NCBI GenBank assembly: GCA_964464925.1
Contig: CAYXLI010000029.1
Span: 9,838 to 73,837 of the forward strand
Source of the DNA: CAYXLI01 sp964464925
GTDB taxonomy: Bacteria; Acidobacteriota; Terriglobia; Bryobacterales; Bryobacteraceae
DNA: 64,000 bases
Direction: 5' to 3'
The notes beneath the pieces were generated by a model. The model was not told the origin of the DNA and searched no databases. It worked only from the letters and a program-made list of their open reading frames with translations. Positions 34,660-44,256 of the stretch are shown piece by piece (position 1 is the first letter of the stretch; each line of letters begins with the position of its first letter). The position numbers were made by a program, and so were the translations under genes.

Positions 34660-35667
34660 TTAATTCAATAAAAAAATGGCATCTCCGGGGTTTCTGTCAA
34701 ACGTCGGCTTCGATTTCATCCATGAGAACCAGCCCAACCTCGGCGCGGCCGGTCCCTCCTCTCCCATGCGGCAATGTGGAACGTCTTCCTGCTTGAGGAT
34801 CAGCTGTACCTCAAACTCCACGTCGCCCCGGCCAAAAAAATGTGTAACTGCGCGCAGTCCATCATACGCCTTCCCGGACGGAAGAAAGTCGAGATATCGC
34901 TCAACCGGCAACGGTCCGATCTTGATCCGCACGCGGCATTGCTGATCCCAAACTGCATCGCCAACGATCACTCCGAAGCCGAGTTGTGTGGAAAGCGAGT
35001 TACTCTCATCGAAACAGCACTGGTCCTTTTTCTTGAGCGGATACCAAGCGCCTACAAACTGATCTACCTGGACGGGCACCCGAAAATAATCGGCAATCAA
35101 CTGCTCCAGCGCGGTTGCGGAACGAGCTTGCATCGACAATAAGCCCGCATAAAAAAGAAGAGAGCGATCCGGCACGGGTTGCCGATTTTGCAGCCCCCCG
35201 GTGCCAAGGCCGATCAACGCCATGATGTGACGCGAGAAGCGATCCCGCTTGTCCCGCTCATACGCCACGGCGAAGCGGTACTTCTCCCAGGCCTGGTAGA
35301 AGAGCGAGATCATCCGGTGATTGAAGATGTCGAAGAATGCCGGGATGGTCCGGTCCTTCGCCCGGATGCGATCCAGGATGAACTCGGTGTAAGGGATCGG
35401 CAGAACGCCCGCGGCACCCGTCAGACCCATAAAGTTGACGATCAGCACAGGGCGCCGGCCTTCGGTCCACTGCAGATTATGAATCTGGCTGGGAGGGAAG
35501 AGAAGGGAGGTGTTGACGGAGAACGACGCGACCTCCCGCTCGGGCTTCGCGAAGCATCCGACCGGCTCCCTATCCTCCTGCATGCGTTCCAGCAGACGCA
35601 CGGCCTGGAAGAATTCGAACTGCTGTGGATATTCTCGTAGCGCTCTTTCCAGATCCGGATGGGTCAC
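34660..35667 (-). CDS. tssG: TssG, T6SS baseplate protein
   Basis: TssG pairs with TssF in the baseplate wedge. The start GTG at 35667 is chosen because it overlaps the tssF stop as GTGA and has AAGGA eight bases upstream; the longer reading to GTG 35700 would overlap tssF by 37 bases. The product (335 residues) begins with THPDLERALREYPQQFEFFQ, the characteristic N-terminal TssG signature, followed by AVRLLERM. The usual mid-protein segments LPIPYTEFI and LLSMQARSA are present. Confidence 0.95.
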   Translation of the reverse strand: MTHPDLERALREYPQQFEFFQAVRLLERMQEDREPVGCFAKPEREVASFSVNTSLLFPPSQIHNLQWTEGRRPVLIVNFMGLTGAAGVLPIPYTEFILDRIRAKDRTIPAFFDIFNHRMISLFYQAWEKYRFAVAYERDKRDRFSRHIMALIGLGTGGLQNRQPVPDRSLLFYAGLLSMQARSATALEQLIADYFRVPVQVDQFVGAWYPLKKKDQCCFDESNSLSTQLGFGVIVGDAVWDQQCRVRIKIGPLPVERYLDFLPSGKAYDGLRAVTHFFGRGDVEFEVQLILKQEDVPHCRMGEEGPAAPRLGWFSWMKSKPTFDRNPGDAIFLLN

Positions 35668-37505
35668 ATCAATATCCTTCGCCCGGCGCGCGGCGCCCAC
35701 TCCCGCACCACTCCCTTGCGTTGCACGGTTTTCAGCACAAGTTGAGTGAAGCTATTCAGAGATGCGTACATTCCCAAAAAGTGTTCCAGCACGCTCGCGA
35801 ACAGATAAACCCCGCCGCCCACGAACTGGTCTTCATCGAGTTCCAGGTCCACCCGCCACCCTCGCGCGAAGCTGATGCCGTTATCGGAGACGACGCGAGC
35901 GAACTCGCGTTTCCCTTTGAGTCCCACGATGCCCTGAATCATACGGTCGGAAAATGGGCTCTCTGTGAAGTTGTACAGCTTCAGGATCTGCTTCAAGGCG
36001 TCCTGGCCTTCCTCCACGATGGATAGGTGGTTCAGGCTGAGGTGCGAAATGAGGTGCCACAAAGCACTCTTCCCCAGCGGGGGACGCAGAGGGCCGGTCG
36101 GGCGCCGCAGACAAACAATATGCTTGATGGGCGAGTTGCCCTCCAGTTCGAAATCTCCGGAGTTGTTCCCGAAGGCAAGCCGCGCGGGTAGATCGCGATT
36201 CGTGCAAATAGTCCGCACCGTAAGTGTGTCGGATTCCGGATCTGCCGGACGACCCGAGAGATCCACGAGCGAGATCTTCATCTCCGTACCGGGATCATTC
36301 GGCCGCAGGGACTCACTGCGATTCGCCAGCCAGAAACATTGCCCGGCGCCTGCAGAGCTTGTCGAGTGGAACGCATAGAAGGGTTCGTAGACGACGGTAT
36401 CATGCGTATCGGCATCTACACTCTGGACCGACTCAATCGAGAAGATCTCCGTCGCGTTGGGCCGCCGCACGTCGGGGACAATCGGGTACTCGTATCGCCT
36501 CTGGGTGAGCAGAATTGGCTCAGCGGTCTGCGGAAAGAGATTGATGATGGGCGCGCAACTGAGCTGGAATGTCGATTCCGACAACCCCAGCGTGAGCCGT
36601 TCCTGACGGGCCTCCCCACCGAGATCCGTGAGCAGGAAGAGCAGTTCAGCACTGTCCTTGAAGCCCCCATCCCATCCGGCGGCGAGGCCTGTCACGTCGA
36701 GAAAGAAGAATTTTTCCGGGAAGGTGAACAGCTCCTGAACCAGTCTGTATGCGTCCAGCGAGCGCCGCGGATACGGCAGCATTCCTTCTTCCGGAGCGAA
36801 ACCGACGGGCCGCAAGGCACTGGCCGGCAGCGTAAATGGCTTTGCTTTCGATCCGGGCTTCGGATCGCGCACGACGATCCTGAGCAGGTTGCAGCAGAGC
36901 AGTTCGTAGAGTGTGTGGACCAGCGCGCTCTCGCCGTTCAGGTAGAAGCGAAGTGTGTCCGCTTTGAGTTGCGGGAAGGCCGCGTCCAGGCCGCACTGTA
37001 GCTCAACGCGAATCGCCGCACCAGCGTCGGGCGCCTTAATTGCAGGCTGCAGCCGGTCAGGGGGCCTCCATTGCGCAGAGGTCACGGAAATGGGCCATAG
37101 CGTCGTGTCGTAGCAGGTGCGGAACTTACACGGCACGCCGCCGACCGGCTGCGAATACAACATCGTATCCTTCGGGACGGGCCAGCCCGTTGTCAGCTTT
37201 CCTTGCTCCACATCCAACTGAAACTGCACTACGGACATCGAGGGAATCGGACGGATGAAGTGCGGATAGACGACATTAAGAAACGATTCCGTAATCTCCG
37301 GGAACTCGTCGTCAATCTTCAGGTGAACGCGCGCAGCCAGGAACGCGAACGCTTCTAGCAGTCGTTCCACATGCGGGTCGTCGCACTTGGATGATTCCAG
37401 CAGCAGCCGGGACGCCACCTTGGGATATTTTTCGGCGAACTCTGCGCCATTCTGCCGCAGATAGGTGAGTTCCCGCTCGTAGTAGAGCAGCAATTCATCC
37501 CGCAT
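35664..37505 (-). CDS. tssF: TssF, T6SS baseplate protein
   Basis: TssF is the main component of the baseplate wedge and shares a fold with phage gp6. The 613 residues match the family, with the conserved N-terminus LLLYYERELTYLRQNGAEFA and HVERLLEAFAFLAARV. The C-terminal GWRVDLELDEDQFVGGG segment is also typical. Its start overlaps the tssE end by 11 bases and its TGA overlaps the tssG GTG start by four bases. Confidence 0.97.
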   Translation of the reverse strand: MRDELLLYYERELTYLRQNGAEFAEKYPKVASRLLLESSKCDDPHVERLLEAFAFLAARVHLKIDDEFPEITESFLNVVYPHFIRPIPSMSVVQFQLDVEQGKLTTGWPVPKDTMLYSQPVGGVPCKFRTCYDTTLWPISVTSAQWRPPDRLQPAIKAPDAGAAIRVELQCGLDAAFPQLKADTLRFYLNGESALVHTLYELLCCNLLRIVVRDPKPGSKAKPFTLPASALRPVGFAPEEGMLPYPRRSLDAYRLVQELFTFPEKFFFLDVTGLAAGWDGGFKDSAELLFLLTDLGGEARQERLTLGLSESTFQLSCAPIINLFPQTAEPILLTQRRYEYPIVPDVRRPNATEIFSIESVQSVDADTHDTVVYEPFYAFHSTSSAGAGQCFWLANRSESLRPNDPGTEMKISLVDLSGRPADPESDTLTVRTICTNRDLPARLAFGNNSGDFELEGNSPIKHIVCLRRPTGPLRPPLGKSALWHLISHLSLNHLSIVEEGQDALKQILKLYNFTESPFSDRMIQGIVGLKGKREFARVVSDNGISFARGWRVDLELDEDQFVGGGVYLFASVLEHFLGMYASLNSFTQLVLKTVQRKGVVREWAPRAGRRILM

Positions 37506-37995
37506 TCCCGTCTCGCTTCACTTTGTACTCTCCGCTGGTAAGTTCCAGGGCCGTGTCGAAAGAAACGTGCTCGGGTGCGGGATCCATCATGAGAAGGCCA
37601 TCTATTCGAAAACGCAGAGTGCGGGAACCGAAAGAAGCTGCTTCTACGGAAGTAATCCGGACATTCGCCAGACGGGGTTCAAATACTTTCACGGCGGACT
37701 GAAGCAGGCGCAGGAGCTTCGCCTGATCCTTCGGTGAGGCCAGGCTATAAGCAGTGAAATCGGGCAGTCCATACGCATAGACTGAGCGGCTCAGCTCCCG
37801 TGCCGAATCTTCACCAATGCCAGCGATCTGCCGGGTATTCAACAGCCATTCCAGATCCCGGCAAATCCCTTCCTTCAAACGCCGGACTGAGGCCGCGCGG
37901 CTCAGAGGTAATTCTCTGGAATCGCGGGGCTCCAGGTCTATCAGCCGGTCGAGAACGGATAGGGTAACAGGAAGGTCAGAAGAATTTTGCGGCAT
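37495..37995 (-). CDS. tssE: TssE, gp25-like T6SS baseplate protein
   Basis: TssE is the lysozyme-fold-like gp25 homologue that links baseplate and sheath and starts sheath polymerisation. The 166 residues contain the expected EWLLNTRQ core (about residues 48-55), YGLPDF (about 73-78) and a C-terminal beta region ending near LELTSGEY. The protein is at the normal length for the family. It overlaps tssF by 11 bases and begins five bases after tssA. Confidence 0.95.
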   Translation of the reverse strand: MPQNSSDLPVTLSVLDRLIDLEPRDSRELPLSRAASVRRLKEGICRDLEWLLNTRQIAGIGEDSARELSRSVYAYGLPDFTAYSLASPKDQAKLLRLLQSAVKVFEPRLANVRITSVEAASFGSRTLRFRIDGLLMMDPAPEHVSFDTALELTSGEYKVKRDGNAG

Positions 37996-37999
37996 GACA

Positions 38000-39799
38000 T
38001 TAACTGATGGTTAGCGCCTGAACCGGATCCAGCCGGCAGATCCTTTCGAAGATCTTCTGCTTCTCTTTCGCATCCGCCTGTATCTTCTTGCTGGAGCGCA
38101 AAATGGTAGCAAGGGCGCTCGCAATCATTTCCCGATCCTCCCAGTCCTCCAGCTTGTGCGCTTCAATGGCTGCCGTCAGGTCTTCCAGCATCGGCTGTGC
38201 GATGGTGTCCTTCCCGGCTGAGACACAGAGTTGAACCAGTTGCAGCTTCCTCTGGAAGCGTCCGCGGCCAGACCGCTGCCGCTCCACTTCTTTGAACATC
38301 AGCTCGAATGCCTTCTGTTCCTGACCGGCCCGCAGTGCATCGCTCGCCAGCACGAAGCTGTCGATGAAATTCTTTTGCCAGCCCGGGATGTGATTATCCG
38401 ATACCGGATCGGCCTGTGGCTTCGCGCTCGGGGTCGCTTCGTTCGATTCCGCCAACAACCCTTTCAACCACGTGTGCGTCTCGGCGTTTGCCACTGCCGT
38501 GTCGTCCATCAGGCGTGCATCGAGCAGTTCGGGAAGATCCCGCAGAAGCGCCCGTAATTCGGACCGGATGGCGACGGCGATGACGTTGTAATCGTCGCCG
38601 AGCGCGACACACGCTTCCACTACGAATCGTTGCAGATCCAGCCAGGCACGGCTGCAGGGCAGGGCCATGACATTCTCGGCCATCTCCAGCAGCTCTTTCC
38701 ACTTATGCTTCAGGGCCAATCGTTTGATTTCCTGCCGGATCTCGGTCGGCGGCGCCTCCATTACGGTTTGGTCTCCAGCCGAGGCCGCCGCCCGCAGTTC
38801 GCCCCAACGCAATCCGCGCAGCATGAGATAAGGAGCAGGGCTCAGCGGTTCCCTTTGCCGCAGGTGCGTGGCCGCGGCAGCTACGGCCGCAATCGCGTCG
38901 CGCCGTCCGGCGGGCTCGCTATCGACGCGCGCCGGAATCCATGTGCCGCTTGCCGCTTGCGCTCCGGCGGCTTGCGCCTCTTCTTCGGCATCGGCCTGGA
39001 CGGTTTCAACCGGAACCTCCTCGACGGGATCCGGCTCCGTCTCGCGCTTCTTCTCCAGCAGACTGTGAACGGTGTGGCGTACCTCCGTGAGCGCGCTGGT
39101 CAGCTTCCCGAACGACGGACCATTGTCTGCGAACTTCTCATCACAGATTTTGCCGAGCTCGGCAACTGTCTTCAGGCAGCCGTCCAGAGCCTTCTCGCTT
39201 TGCAGATAGAAAGCCTTAGGCGTCTCGGCAAACGCCTGATCGAAGGCCTCCGGCGCGAGTTTCCCCTCTTTCAGAGACTTGTCACGAGCCTTCTTCGCTT
39301 GATCCGTTTGGGCCTGAGCTTCATAGCCAACGGCTCGGGATTCCTTGAACTTGTACCAACTGTGCCCCTTCGCGTTCAGAGGCGCATCTTTAACAGCAGT
39401 TTCGAGTTTGCTCCCGACCCAGTCCAGCGGCGCGGCCCGTAGTTCGGCATCGCCGTCTTCCAGCGCCGGGAATAAGCTGTCCCAGAATTTGTCGACCAGT
39501 TCGCGGCAGAGGTTCAGGCCCTGCTGCAGTCCGGTGAATCCGTCCAGCTTCAGCACGGATTCCGTCAGCCACGCGGCGAGTTGCAGGTCCTTGCTCTCGG
39601 TTGCAATGGCCTCCTGGGCGAGCTTGCTGACCAGTGAGTAGTCGGCAACTTTGCGTTCGCTGGCCCATACGCCCTGCGAAAGCTCGTCATCCTGGCGGCG
39701 AGCTTCCTTGACCTTGTCGTAGACAGGTGCGTACCGTAAGTCCTGACCGCCTGGGTTGTCTTCGCTGATTGGATTCAGCAGATCTTCACGTAATGTCAT
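38000..39799 (-). CDS. tssA: TssA, T6SS cap/assembly protein with ImpA N-terminal domain
   Basis: TssA coordinates baseplate docking and, in some classes, caps the growing sheath. The N-terminal ImpA domain is clear: PISEDNPGGQDLRY at about residues 11-24 and the WLTESVLKLDGFTGLQQGL segment. The C-terminal roughly 80 residues (GRGRFQRKLQLVQLCVSAG and following) resemble the VasJ/TssA C-terminal domain. At 599 residues it is longer than many TssA proteins, the extra length being a charged Ala/Glu/Val-rich linker at about 255-300. It begins nine bases after tagJ. Confidence 0.93.
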   Translation of the reverse strand: MTLREDLLNPISEDNPGGQDLRYAPVYDKVKEARRQDDELSQGVWASERKVADYSLVSKLAQEAIATESKDLQLAAWLTESVLKLDGFTGLQQGLNLCRELVDKFWDSLFPALEDGDAELRAAPLDWVGSKLETAVKDAPLNAKGHSWYKFKESRAVGYEAQAQTDQAKKARDKSLKEGKLAPEAFDQAFAETPKAFYLQSEKALDGCLKTVAELGKICDEKFADNGPSFGKLTSALTEVRHTVHSLLEKKRETEPDPVEEVPVETVQADAEEEAQAAGAQAASGTWIPARVDSEPAGRRDAIAAVAAAATHLRQREPLSPAPYLMLRGLRWGELRAAASAGDQTVMEAPPTEIRQEIKRLALKHKWKELLEMAENVMALPCSRAWLDLQRFVVEACVALGDDYNVIAVAIRSELRALLRDLPELLDARLMDDTAVANAETHTWLKGLLAESNEATPSAKPQADPVSDNHIPGWQKNFIDSFVLASDALRAGQEQKAFELMFKEVERQRSGRGRFQRKLQLVQLCVSAGKDTIAQPMLEDLTAAIEAHKLEDWEDREMIASALATILRSSKKIQADAKEKQKIFERICRLDPVQALTIS

Positions 39800-39808
39800 T
39801 TCGGAAGG

Positions 39809-40528
39809 CTAACTACCTGCAGCCGCTTGTGAGGACTCGAATTCGATGGAGCGAATTTCGAGCAGCGGAATCTCCTCACCGTCTACAAGCAACATTTTCT
39901 GCCCGATCGGATATTCCCGATTCTTCTCATCCACGCACCATTCCGTCGTCCTGCCGAGCCATACCGCCTCATTCGAATCCTTCCAGGAGAAAGGATAGAT
40001 GCACGGCAAGAGCACTTCTCCAAGATCTGCGCCCTCAAAAGACGGGCCGGCGAGAACCATCGCCGGAGCCCATAGTGTGTCGCGAAGACGCTGAGGAGGC
40101 GGGATCACAATCGAGGTGATGTGCTCGAAGGGAATCCACAGATACGCGCCGGCGGCAAATACTTCCAGGCGCGAACCAATCTGCGGATCGGCATCCGTAA
40201 TGGATTCGAACGGTTTTCCGTTCAGCTTGCCTCGTGGTGATTGGCCGGCGACTGTGGTGGGATACTGCTCAGTTCGAAACAATTCATGGCGTGTCTTCTC
40301 GGCATGCAAAGCCGAATAATAGAGAACGGCGCCCAGTTGTGTGTTCTTCGACCCCTCCGCCAGAATGCCAAGGTGCTTCTCCGCACGGTCGTATTGTCCG
40401 GAGAAGCACAGGAGTTCAAATAGAAAGGTCCGTTGTGTCGTGTCGGTAGGATGATCGCGAAGATAAGCAGCCAGGCTTTTCTCGGCTTCCCGAACTTGGC
40501 CCGCATTGAAAAGCTCTCGTGCTGTCAA
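39809..40528 (-). CDS. tagJ: TagJ (ImpE/SciE family) T6SS accessory protein
   Basis: TagJ binds TssB and assists sheath recycling by ClpV in some T6SSs. The 239 residues begin with TARELFNAGQVREAEKSLAA, a TPR-like helical part, followed by the ImpE beta domain with VAGQSPRGKLNGKPFE-like and AGAYLWIPFEHI segments. Translation seems to start at TTG with GGAGGAG eight bases upstream; no nearby ATG gives a better match. It lies between hcp and tssA in the operon. Confidence 0.9.
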   Translation of the reverse strand: MTARELFNAGQVREAEKSLAAYLRDHPTDTTQRTFLFELLCFSGQYDRAEKHLGILAEGSKNTQLGAVLYYSALHAEKTRHELFRTEQYPTTVAGQSPRGKLNGKPFESITDADPQIGSRLEVFAAGAYLWIPFEHITSIVIPPPQRLRDTLWAPAMVLAGPSFEGADLGEVLLPCIYPFSWKDSNEAVWLGRTTEWCVDEKNREYPIGQKMLLVDGEEIPLLEIRSIEFESSQAAAGS

Positions 40529-40554
40529 ACCGATTCTCCTCCGCTCGCAGCTAA

Positions 40555-41037
40555 TTAGAAAGGCTTCAGCGTCGCAAGGTTGTAGCCCTTGGTGACAAAC
40601 CCGCCCAGCTTGCCGTCGTCCTGCTCTGGGTTGTATCCGATCGAAACCTTCTGGAATGCAAACGATACCGATTCCGTCGGATTCTCATTCGAGCCGGAAA
40701 GCTGAACGGAGGTGATCAGGGCGTCTTGCAGTTCTATCTTGAAATAATCTTCCTGCTGGTCGGAGACCGGCTTATCGTAAATGAGTTCGACCTTCTTCAG
40801 GATGTCGCCAGTGGCGCAGTGATCGGCCAAAAGCGGGGAGGTCTTGTCCAAAACCTTCATGATGGTGAGGTGGCTGAAGTCCGCCCGTCCCGCCTTCGCT
40901 TCCTTCCCGGAAGCTCCAGGACCATATACTGCGGTCTGTGAAACACCCCAACTGAATGAAAGGACGTCGATAGCCTTTGCCCTGCTTGTGCTCGGCCCAT
41001 CGACACCTTCGATGAGCAAATACGCATTAACTGCCAT
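40555..41037 (-). CDS. hcp: Hcp (TssD), T6SS inner tube protein
   Basis: Hcp hexamers stack to form the tube that is pushed into prey cells. The 160-residue protein has the typical start AVNAYLLIEGVDGPS, the VLSFSWGVSQ strand and the C-terminal ESVSFAFQKVSIGY segment. A strong AAGGAGG lies five bases before the ATG, fitting the need for high expression. A 68-base gap separates it from tssC; no terminator or separate promoter was seen there. Confidence 0.96.
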   Translation of the reverse strand: MAVNAYLLIEGVDGPSTSRAKAIDVLSFSWGVSQTAVYGPGASGKEAKAGRADFSHLTIMKVLDKTSPLLADHCATGDILKKVELIYDKPVSDQQEDYFKIELQDALITSVQLSGSNENPTESVSFAFQKVSIGYNPEQDDGKLGGFVTKGYNLATLKPF

Positions 41038-41105
41038 TCTGCCTCCTTGTTTTTAAAATCAGTGGTGAACCTCAGCCGGGTGCTCAAAAGAACAACCCGA
41101 AAAGC

Positions 41106-42593
41106 CTATTTCGCTGGAGCCGGCAGTTCCGCTACGAGTCGCAGCGAGACCGTCAGTTCATCCAGTTGGAAGTGCGGACGGAGAAAGGCTACCGCTTTAT
41201 ACGCGCCTGGTTTGCCGGGTATCTCCGCAACCTCGATCCGGGCTTCACGCAGAGGCCGTTTTGACTTCGCTTCCTGGGAGGCGGTATCGTCCGGCGTCAC
41301 GTAGTTGGTAATCCAGCGATTTAGGAAATTCTCAGCCTGCTCCCTCGACATGAAGCTGCCGATTTTGTCCCGCATCATCGCTTTGAGGTAGTGAGCGAAA
41401 CGGGAAACAGCCATAATGTAGGGAAGCTGAGTGGACAGTCTTGCGTTGGCGTTCGCTGCGTCCTGATCGTATAGTTTCGGCTTCTGGCAGCTCTGCACGC
41501 TGAAAAACGCGGCATAGTCTGTATCCTTGCAGTGCACAAGGGGAGCGAAGCCGAGGTCGGCCAGTTCCTTCTCACGGCGATCCGTGATCTGAACTTCAGT
41601 GGGGCATTTCATCGCCAGGTCGCCGCTATCGGTATAGAAATTATGTACGGGCAATCCCTCCACTAACCCGCCGCCTTCCACACCACGCATCGACACGCAC
41701 ATACCGAACTTTGAGAAGGAGTTCGTCATGCGCGTCGCCAGGGAGTAAGCAGCATTCATCCACAGATACTTGGAGTGATCCGTTCCGTCCACCGACTCTT
41801 CATAGTTGAAGGTGTCGACCGGCTTAGTGTCTTTGCCGTACGGAAGGCGTCCCAGAGTGCGAGGCAGGCACAAGGCCACATAGCGGGAATCTTCACTCTG
41901 CCGGAATGACTTCCATTTCGCGAATTCCGTCGTATCGAAGATCTTCGCCAGATCCCGCGGAGCGTCCAGGCTCGACCAGCTCGGTAGATTGAAAAGGTCC
42001 GGCCCGGCAGCGGCGACGAACGGGGCATGGGCAGCCGCGGCTACGTGCGAAACCTGCTCAAGCAGTTCGATGTCCTCCGGGTGCTTCCCGAATTCGTAGT
42101 CGCCCACCAGGGCGCCAAACGGCGAGCCGCCGAATACGCCGTACTCTTCTTCATACACCTTCTTGAACAGAGCGCTCTGGTCGAATTCCGTCGCGCGCTG
42201 TAAATCGCGAAGCAATTCGCGCTTGGAGCAGTTGAAGACCTTGATCTTCAACATCACGCCCGTTTCGCTCTGGTCCATCAGGTGCTTCAATCCGCGCCAG
42301 GAGCCTTCCAGCTTCTGGAACTGCGGGTGATGCATGATTTCGTTCAACTGCAAGGAGATCAGATGATCGATCTGCGCGATACGCGCATTGATCATCAGTT
42401 CGGCGTCCCTCGCGATCGTCATCGATCCTTCAAGGAACTGGGCCACGAACTCCTTAACCAGATTCTTTCCCCGTTCTCTTCCTGCGGTGTCGGAGCCTAA
42501 GCGGCCTTCTTCAACGATCGTGTCTAGAAGGCCTTTCTCCTTGACCTGTTCCGTTGCGCTTACCGGCGCGGCCGCTGCTTTGGGATCAGCCAT
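41106..42593 (-). CDS. tssC: TssC (VipB), large sheath subunit
   Basis: TssC forms the contractile sheath with TssB. The 495 residues are at normal length and include the signature EGSWRGLKHLMDQSETG, the GDYEFGKHPEDI segment, LPRTLGRLPYG and the C-terminal ENFLNRWITNYVTPDD. A strong AAGGAGGG lies five bases before the ATG. It overlaps the tssB end by eight bases, so the two subunits are probably made in equal amounts. Confidence 0.98.
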   Translation of the reverse strand: MADPKAAAAPVSATEQVKEKGLLDTIVEEGRLGSDTAGRERGKNLVKEFVAQFLEGSMTIARDAELMINARIAQIDHLISLQLNEIMHHPQFQKLEGSWRGLKHLMDQSETGVMLKIKVFNCSKRELLRDLQRATEFDQSALFKKVYEEEYGVFGGSPFGALVGDYEFGKHPEDIELLEQVSHVAAAAHAPFVAAAGPDLFNLPSWSSLDAPRDLAKIFDTTEFAKWKSFRQSEDSRYVALCLPRTLGRLPYGKDTKPVDTFNYEESVDGTDHSKYLWMNAAYSLATRMTNSFSKFGMCVSMRGVEGGGLVEGLPVHNFYTDSGDLAMKCPTEVQITDRREKELADLGFAPLVHCKDTDYAAFFSVQSCQKPKLYDQDAANANARLSTQLPYIMAVSRFAHYLKAMMRDKIGSFMSREQAENFLNRWITNYVTPDDTASQEAKSKRPLREARIEVAEIPGKPGAYKAVAFLRPHFQLDELTVSLRLVAELPAPAK

Positions 42594-43110
42594 TGTTGCC
42601 CTCCTTCTTCGCGCCGATTTCGCCCTTCAATTTTTCCAGCTTTTCGGTATTACCAACGGCTTCCAGCAGCAATTCCTCGAGCTTATCGTTGCCCTGCAGG
42701 CTGCCGCGCAAATCAGAAAGGCGGGTGCGCAGATCCATCAATTCCTTCAATGGCCGAACCTGCTGAACAACGTTTTCCGGAGAAAAGTCATCCATGCTGG
42801 CGAACTTGAGGTCCACCTTGAGATTCGCCGCGTCCGGATCTTCGCTGAGTTTGTTCTCAACGGATAACGAAAGGTGGGGTTTCATCCCCTCCAAAACCTT
42901 ATCGAAGTTATCGGGATTGACTTCGACGAACTTGCGGTCTTTCAGCTTCGGGAGCGGTTGTTCCGGCATCCCGGTGAAGTCTCCCAGGACCCCGACCACA
43001 AACGGCAATTCTTTCAATTCGATGGCGTTGCCGATTTCGACATCGTACGTAATGTGCACTCTTGGAGAACGAACGCGATCCAGTTTGTGCTGTGTGCTCT
43101 CTCTGCCCAT
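42586..43110 (-). CDS. tssB: TssB (VipA), small sheath subunit
   Basis: TssB is the small sheath subunit and the binding site for ClpV. The 174 residues show the family start (RESTQHKLDRVRSPRVHITYD), the KELPFVVGVLGDFTG segment and the FVEVNPDNFDKVLEGMKP segment; its C-terminal helix is Lys/Glu-rich. It is the first gene of the long operon: ATG 43110 has GGAGG five bases upstream and a good promoter 38-66 bases upstream. Confidence 0.97.
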   Translation of the reverse strand: MGRESTQHKLDRVRSPRVHITYDVEIGNAIELKELPFVVGVLGDFTGMPEQPLPKLKDRKFVEVNPDNFDKVLEGMKPHLSLSVENKLSEDPDAANLKVDLKFASMDDFSPENVVQQVRPLKELMDLRTRLSDLRGSLQGNDKLEELLLEAVGNTEKLEKLKGEIGAKKEGNNG

Positions 43111-43147
43111 GGAGGCCTCCGGAAGTTAGTACCGTGACGTATAGCCC

Positions 43148-43176
43148 ACTATATGCGTTACCCTGAGACTCGTCAA
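43148..43176 (-). promoter_or_regulatory. Strong sigma-70-type promoter of the main tss operon
   Basis: On the minus strand TTGACG (43171-43176) and TATAGT (43148-43153) are separated by exactly 17 bases. Transcription should start near 43140, leaving a roughly 30-base leader with GGAGG before tssB. No other convincing promoter was seen in the small gaps down to 23734, so this promoter may drive about 19 kb. Confidence 0.7.
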
Positions 43177-43332
43177 GAGCACTTTGTGTACGGAATTTGC
43201 TGGTGATGCAGGATCCTGGAAACGACCTTCCAGTTGGCGCCGAGGTGACTCGGGCCGGCAGGTCCGGGGGATCAACGGAGCAAAATTCTAGGGCCCACAA
43301 CCCGCTCGACAACGCGCCGTCGTCCGCTTGGA

Positions 43333-44256
43333 TCAGTTATTCGTAGCCGGCTGCGACGGATCCCGCCGGACCCACCGGTAAGCTCGGACCGAGTTCTTCC
43401 AGAAGTATTTCTCCGCTGCAGCCCGGCTCTTGCCCGCGAAATACTCCTGCACCAGCCTAAGAACATCGGCATACGGCCGCCAGGTATCGCTATTGGGCCA
43501 GTCGCTTCCATACAATACGCGGTCTTCTCCGAACACGCCAAAGATCTCATCGAGCTTTGCGCGATAGACACTGAGATCTCGAGGTACCCGGCCAGCGATG
43601 TGCCGGAATACCTCAGAAAGCTTTACAAATATATTCGGGCGCGTCGCGAACTCGCCAAGATCGGCCCGGTCTTGCATCTGCGGTAAATGGTCGAGTACGA
43701 TACGCAATCCCGGCACCCGGTCATTTACCTTGAGAACAGCATCGAGCAGTTCAGGATTCGGATTTGCGGTATCCAGCGTCAGGCCAGACTCCGCGAGGAG
43801 TCTCAAATCCGAAAGGAACTCCTGCCGCCCTGCCGTTTGTGAGAGGCTCCGGCCCCAAAGATTGCCGTACCGTATTCCCAAAAACAGCGGATCGCGATGA
43901 AAGCGCTCCAGGTTCGTTTTGAATTGCGGTTCTCCTGGCTCCAGATTCCCGATCGTGCCCACCAGCAGCGGAGTCTTCGCTATGGTATCGAGTACCCACT
44001 GGTTGTCTTCCAGCCAGGGGCTCGCCTCCACCTCAATTGCACCCACCACACCCAGCGGAGCCGCAATCTTACGGTACCGCCCGGGCAGCGCAGGTTTATA
44101 GAGGATCGCGTTGTCCTTCGGCGGCCAAGGAATTCCGTGCGGCCGTCGGGGGTCGAACAGGTGAATGTGCGTGTCAATGATAGGAATCGGAGGAGCGGCT
44201 GACATTCCGCTCATTCCGGCGGCGGCGGTCAGGAACGATCTTCGATCCATGTCCAT
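43333..44256 (-). CDS. Tat-exported amidohydrolase (amidohydrolase 2 family)
   Basis: The ATG at 44256 overlaps the TGA of the upstream gene as TGATG and gives MDMDRRSFLTAAAG, a twin-arginine leader. Residues after it carry IIDTHIHLFD, the first metal-binding His-x-His of the amidohydrolase 2 (ACMSD-like) TIM barrel, and YGSDWPN near the end with the catalytic Asp. Members hydrolyse or decarboxylate ring or lactone substrates; the substrate here is unknown. It may share a transcript with the PPC-domain gene upstream. Confidence 0.85.
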   Translation of the reverse strand: MDMDRRSFLTAAAGMSGMSAAPPIPIIDTHIHLFDPRRPHGIPWPPKDNAILYKPALPGRYRKIAAPLGVVGAIEVEASPWLEDNQWVLDTIAKTPLLVGTIGNLEPGEPQFKTNLERFHRDPLFLGIRYGNLWGRSLSQTAGRQEFLSDLRLLAESGLTLDTANPNPELLDAVLKVNDRVPGLRIVLDHLPQMQDRADLGEFATRPNIFVKLSEVFRHIAGRVPRDLSVYRAKLDEIFGVFGEDRVLYGSDWPNSDTWRPYADVLRLVQEYFAGKSRAAAEKYFWKNSVRAYRWVRRDPSQPATNN

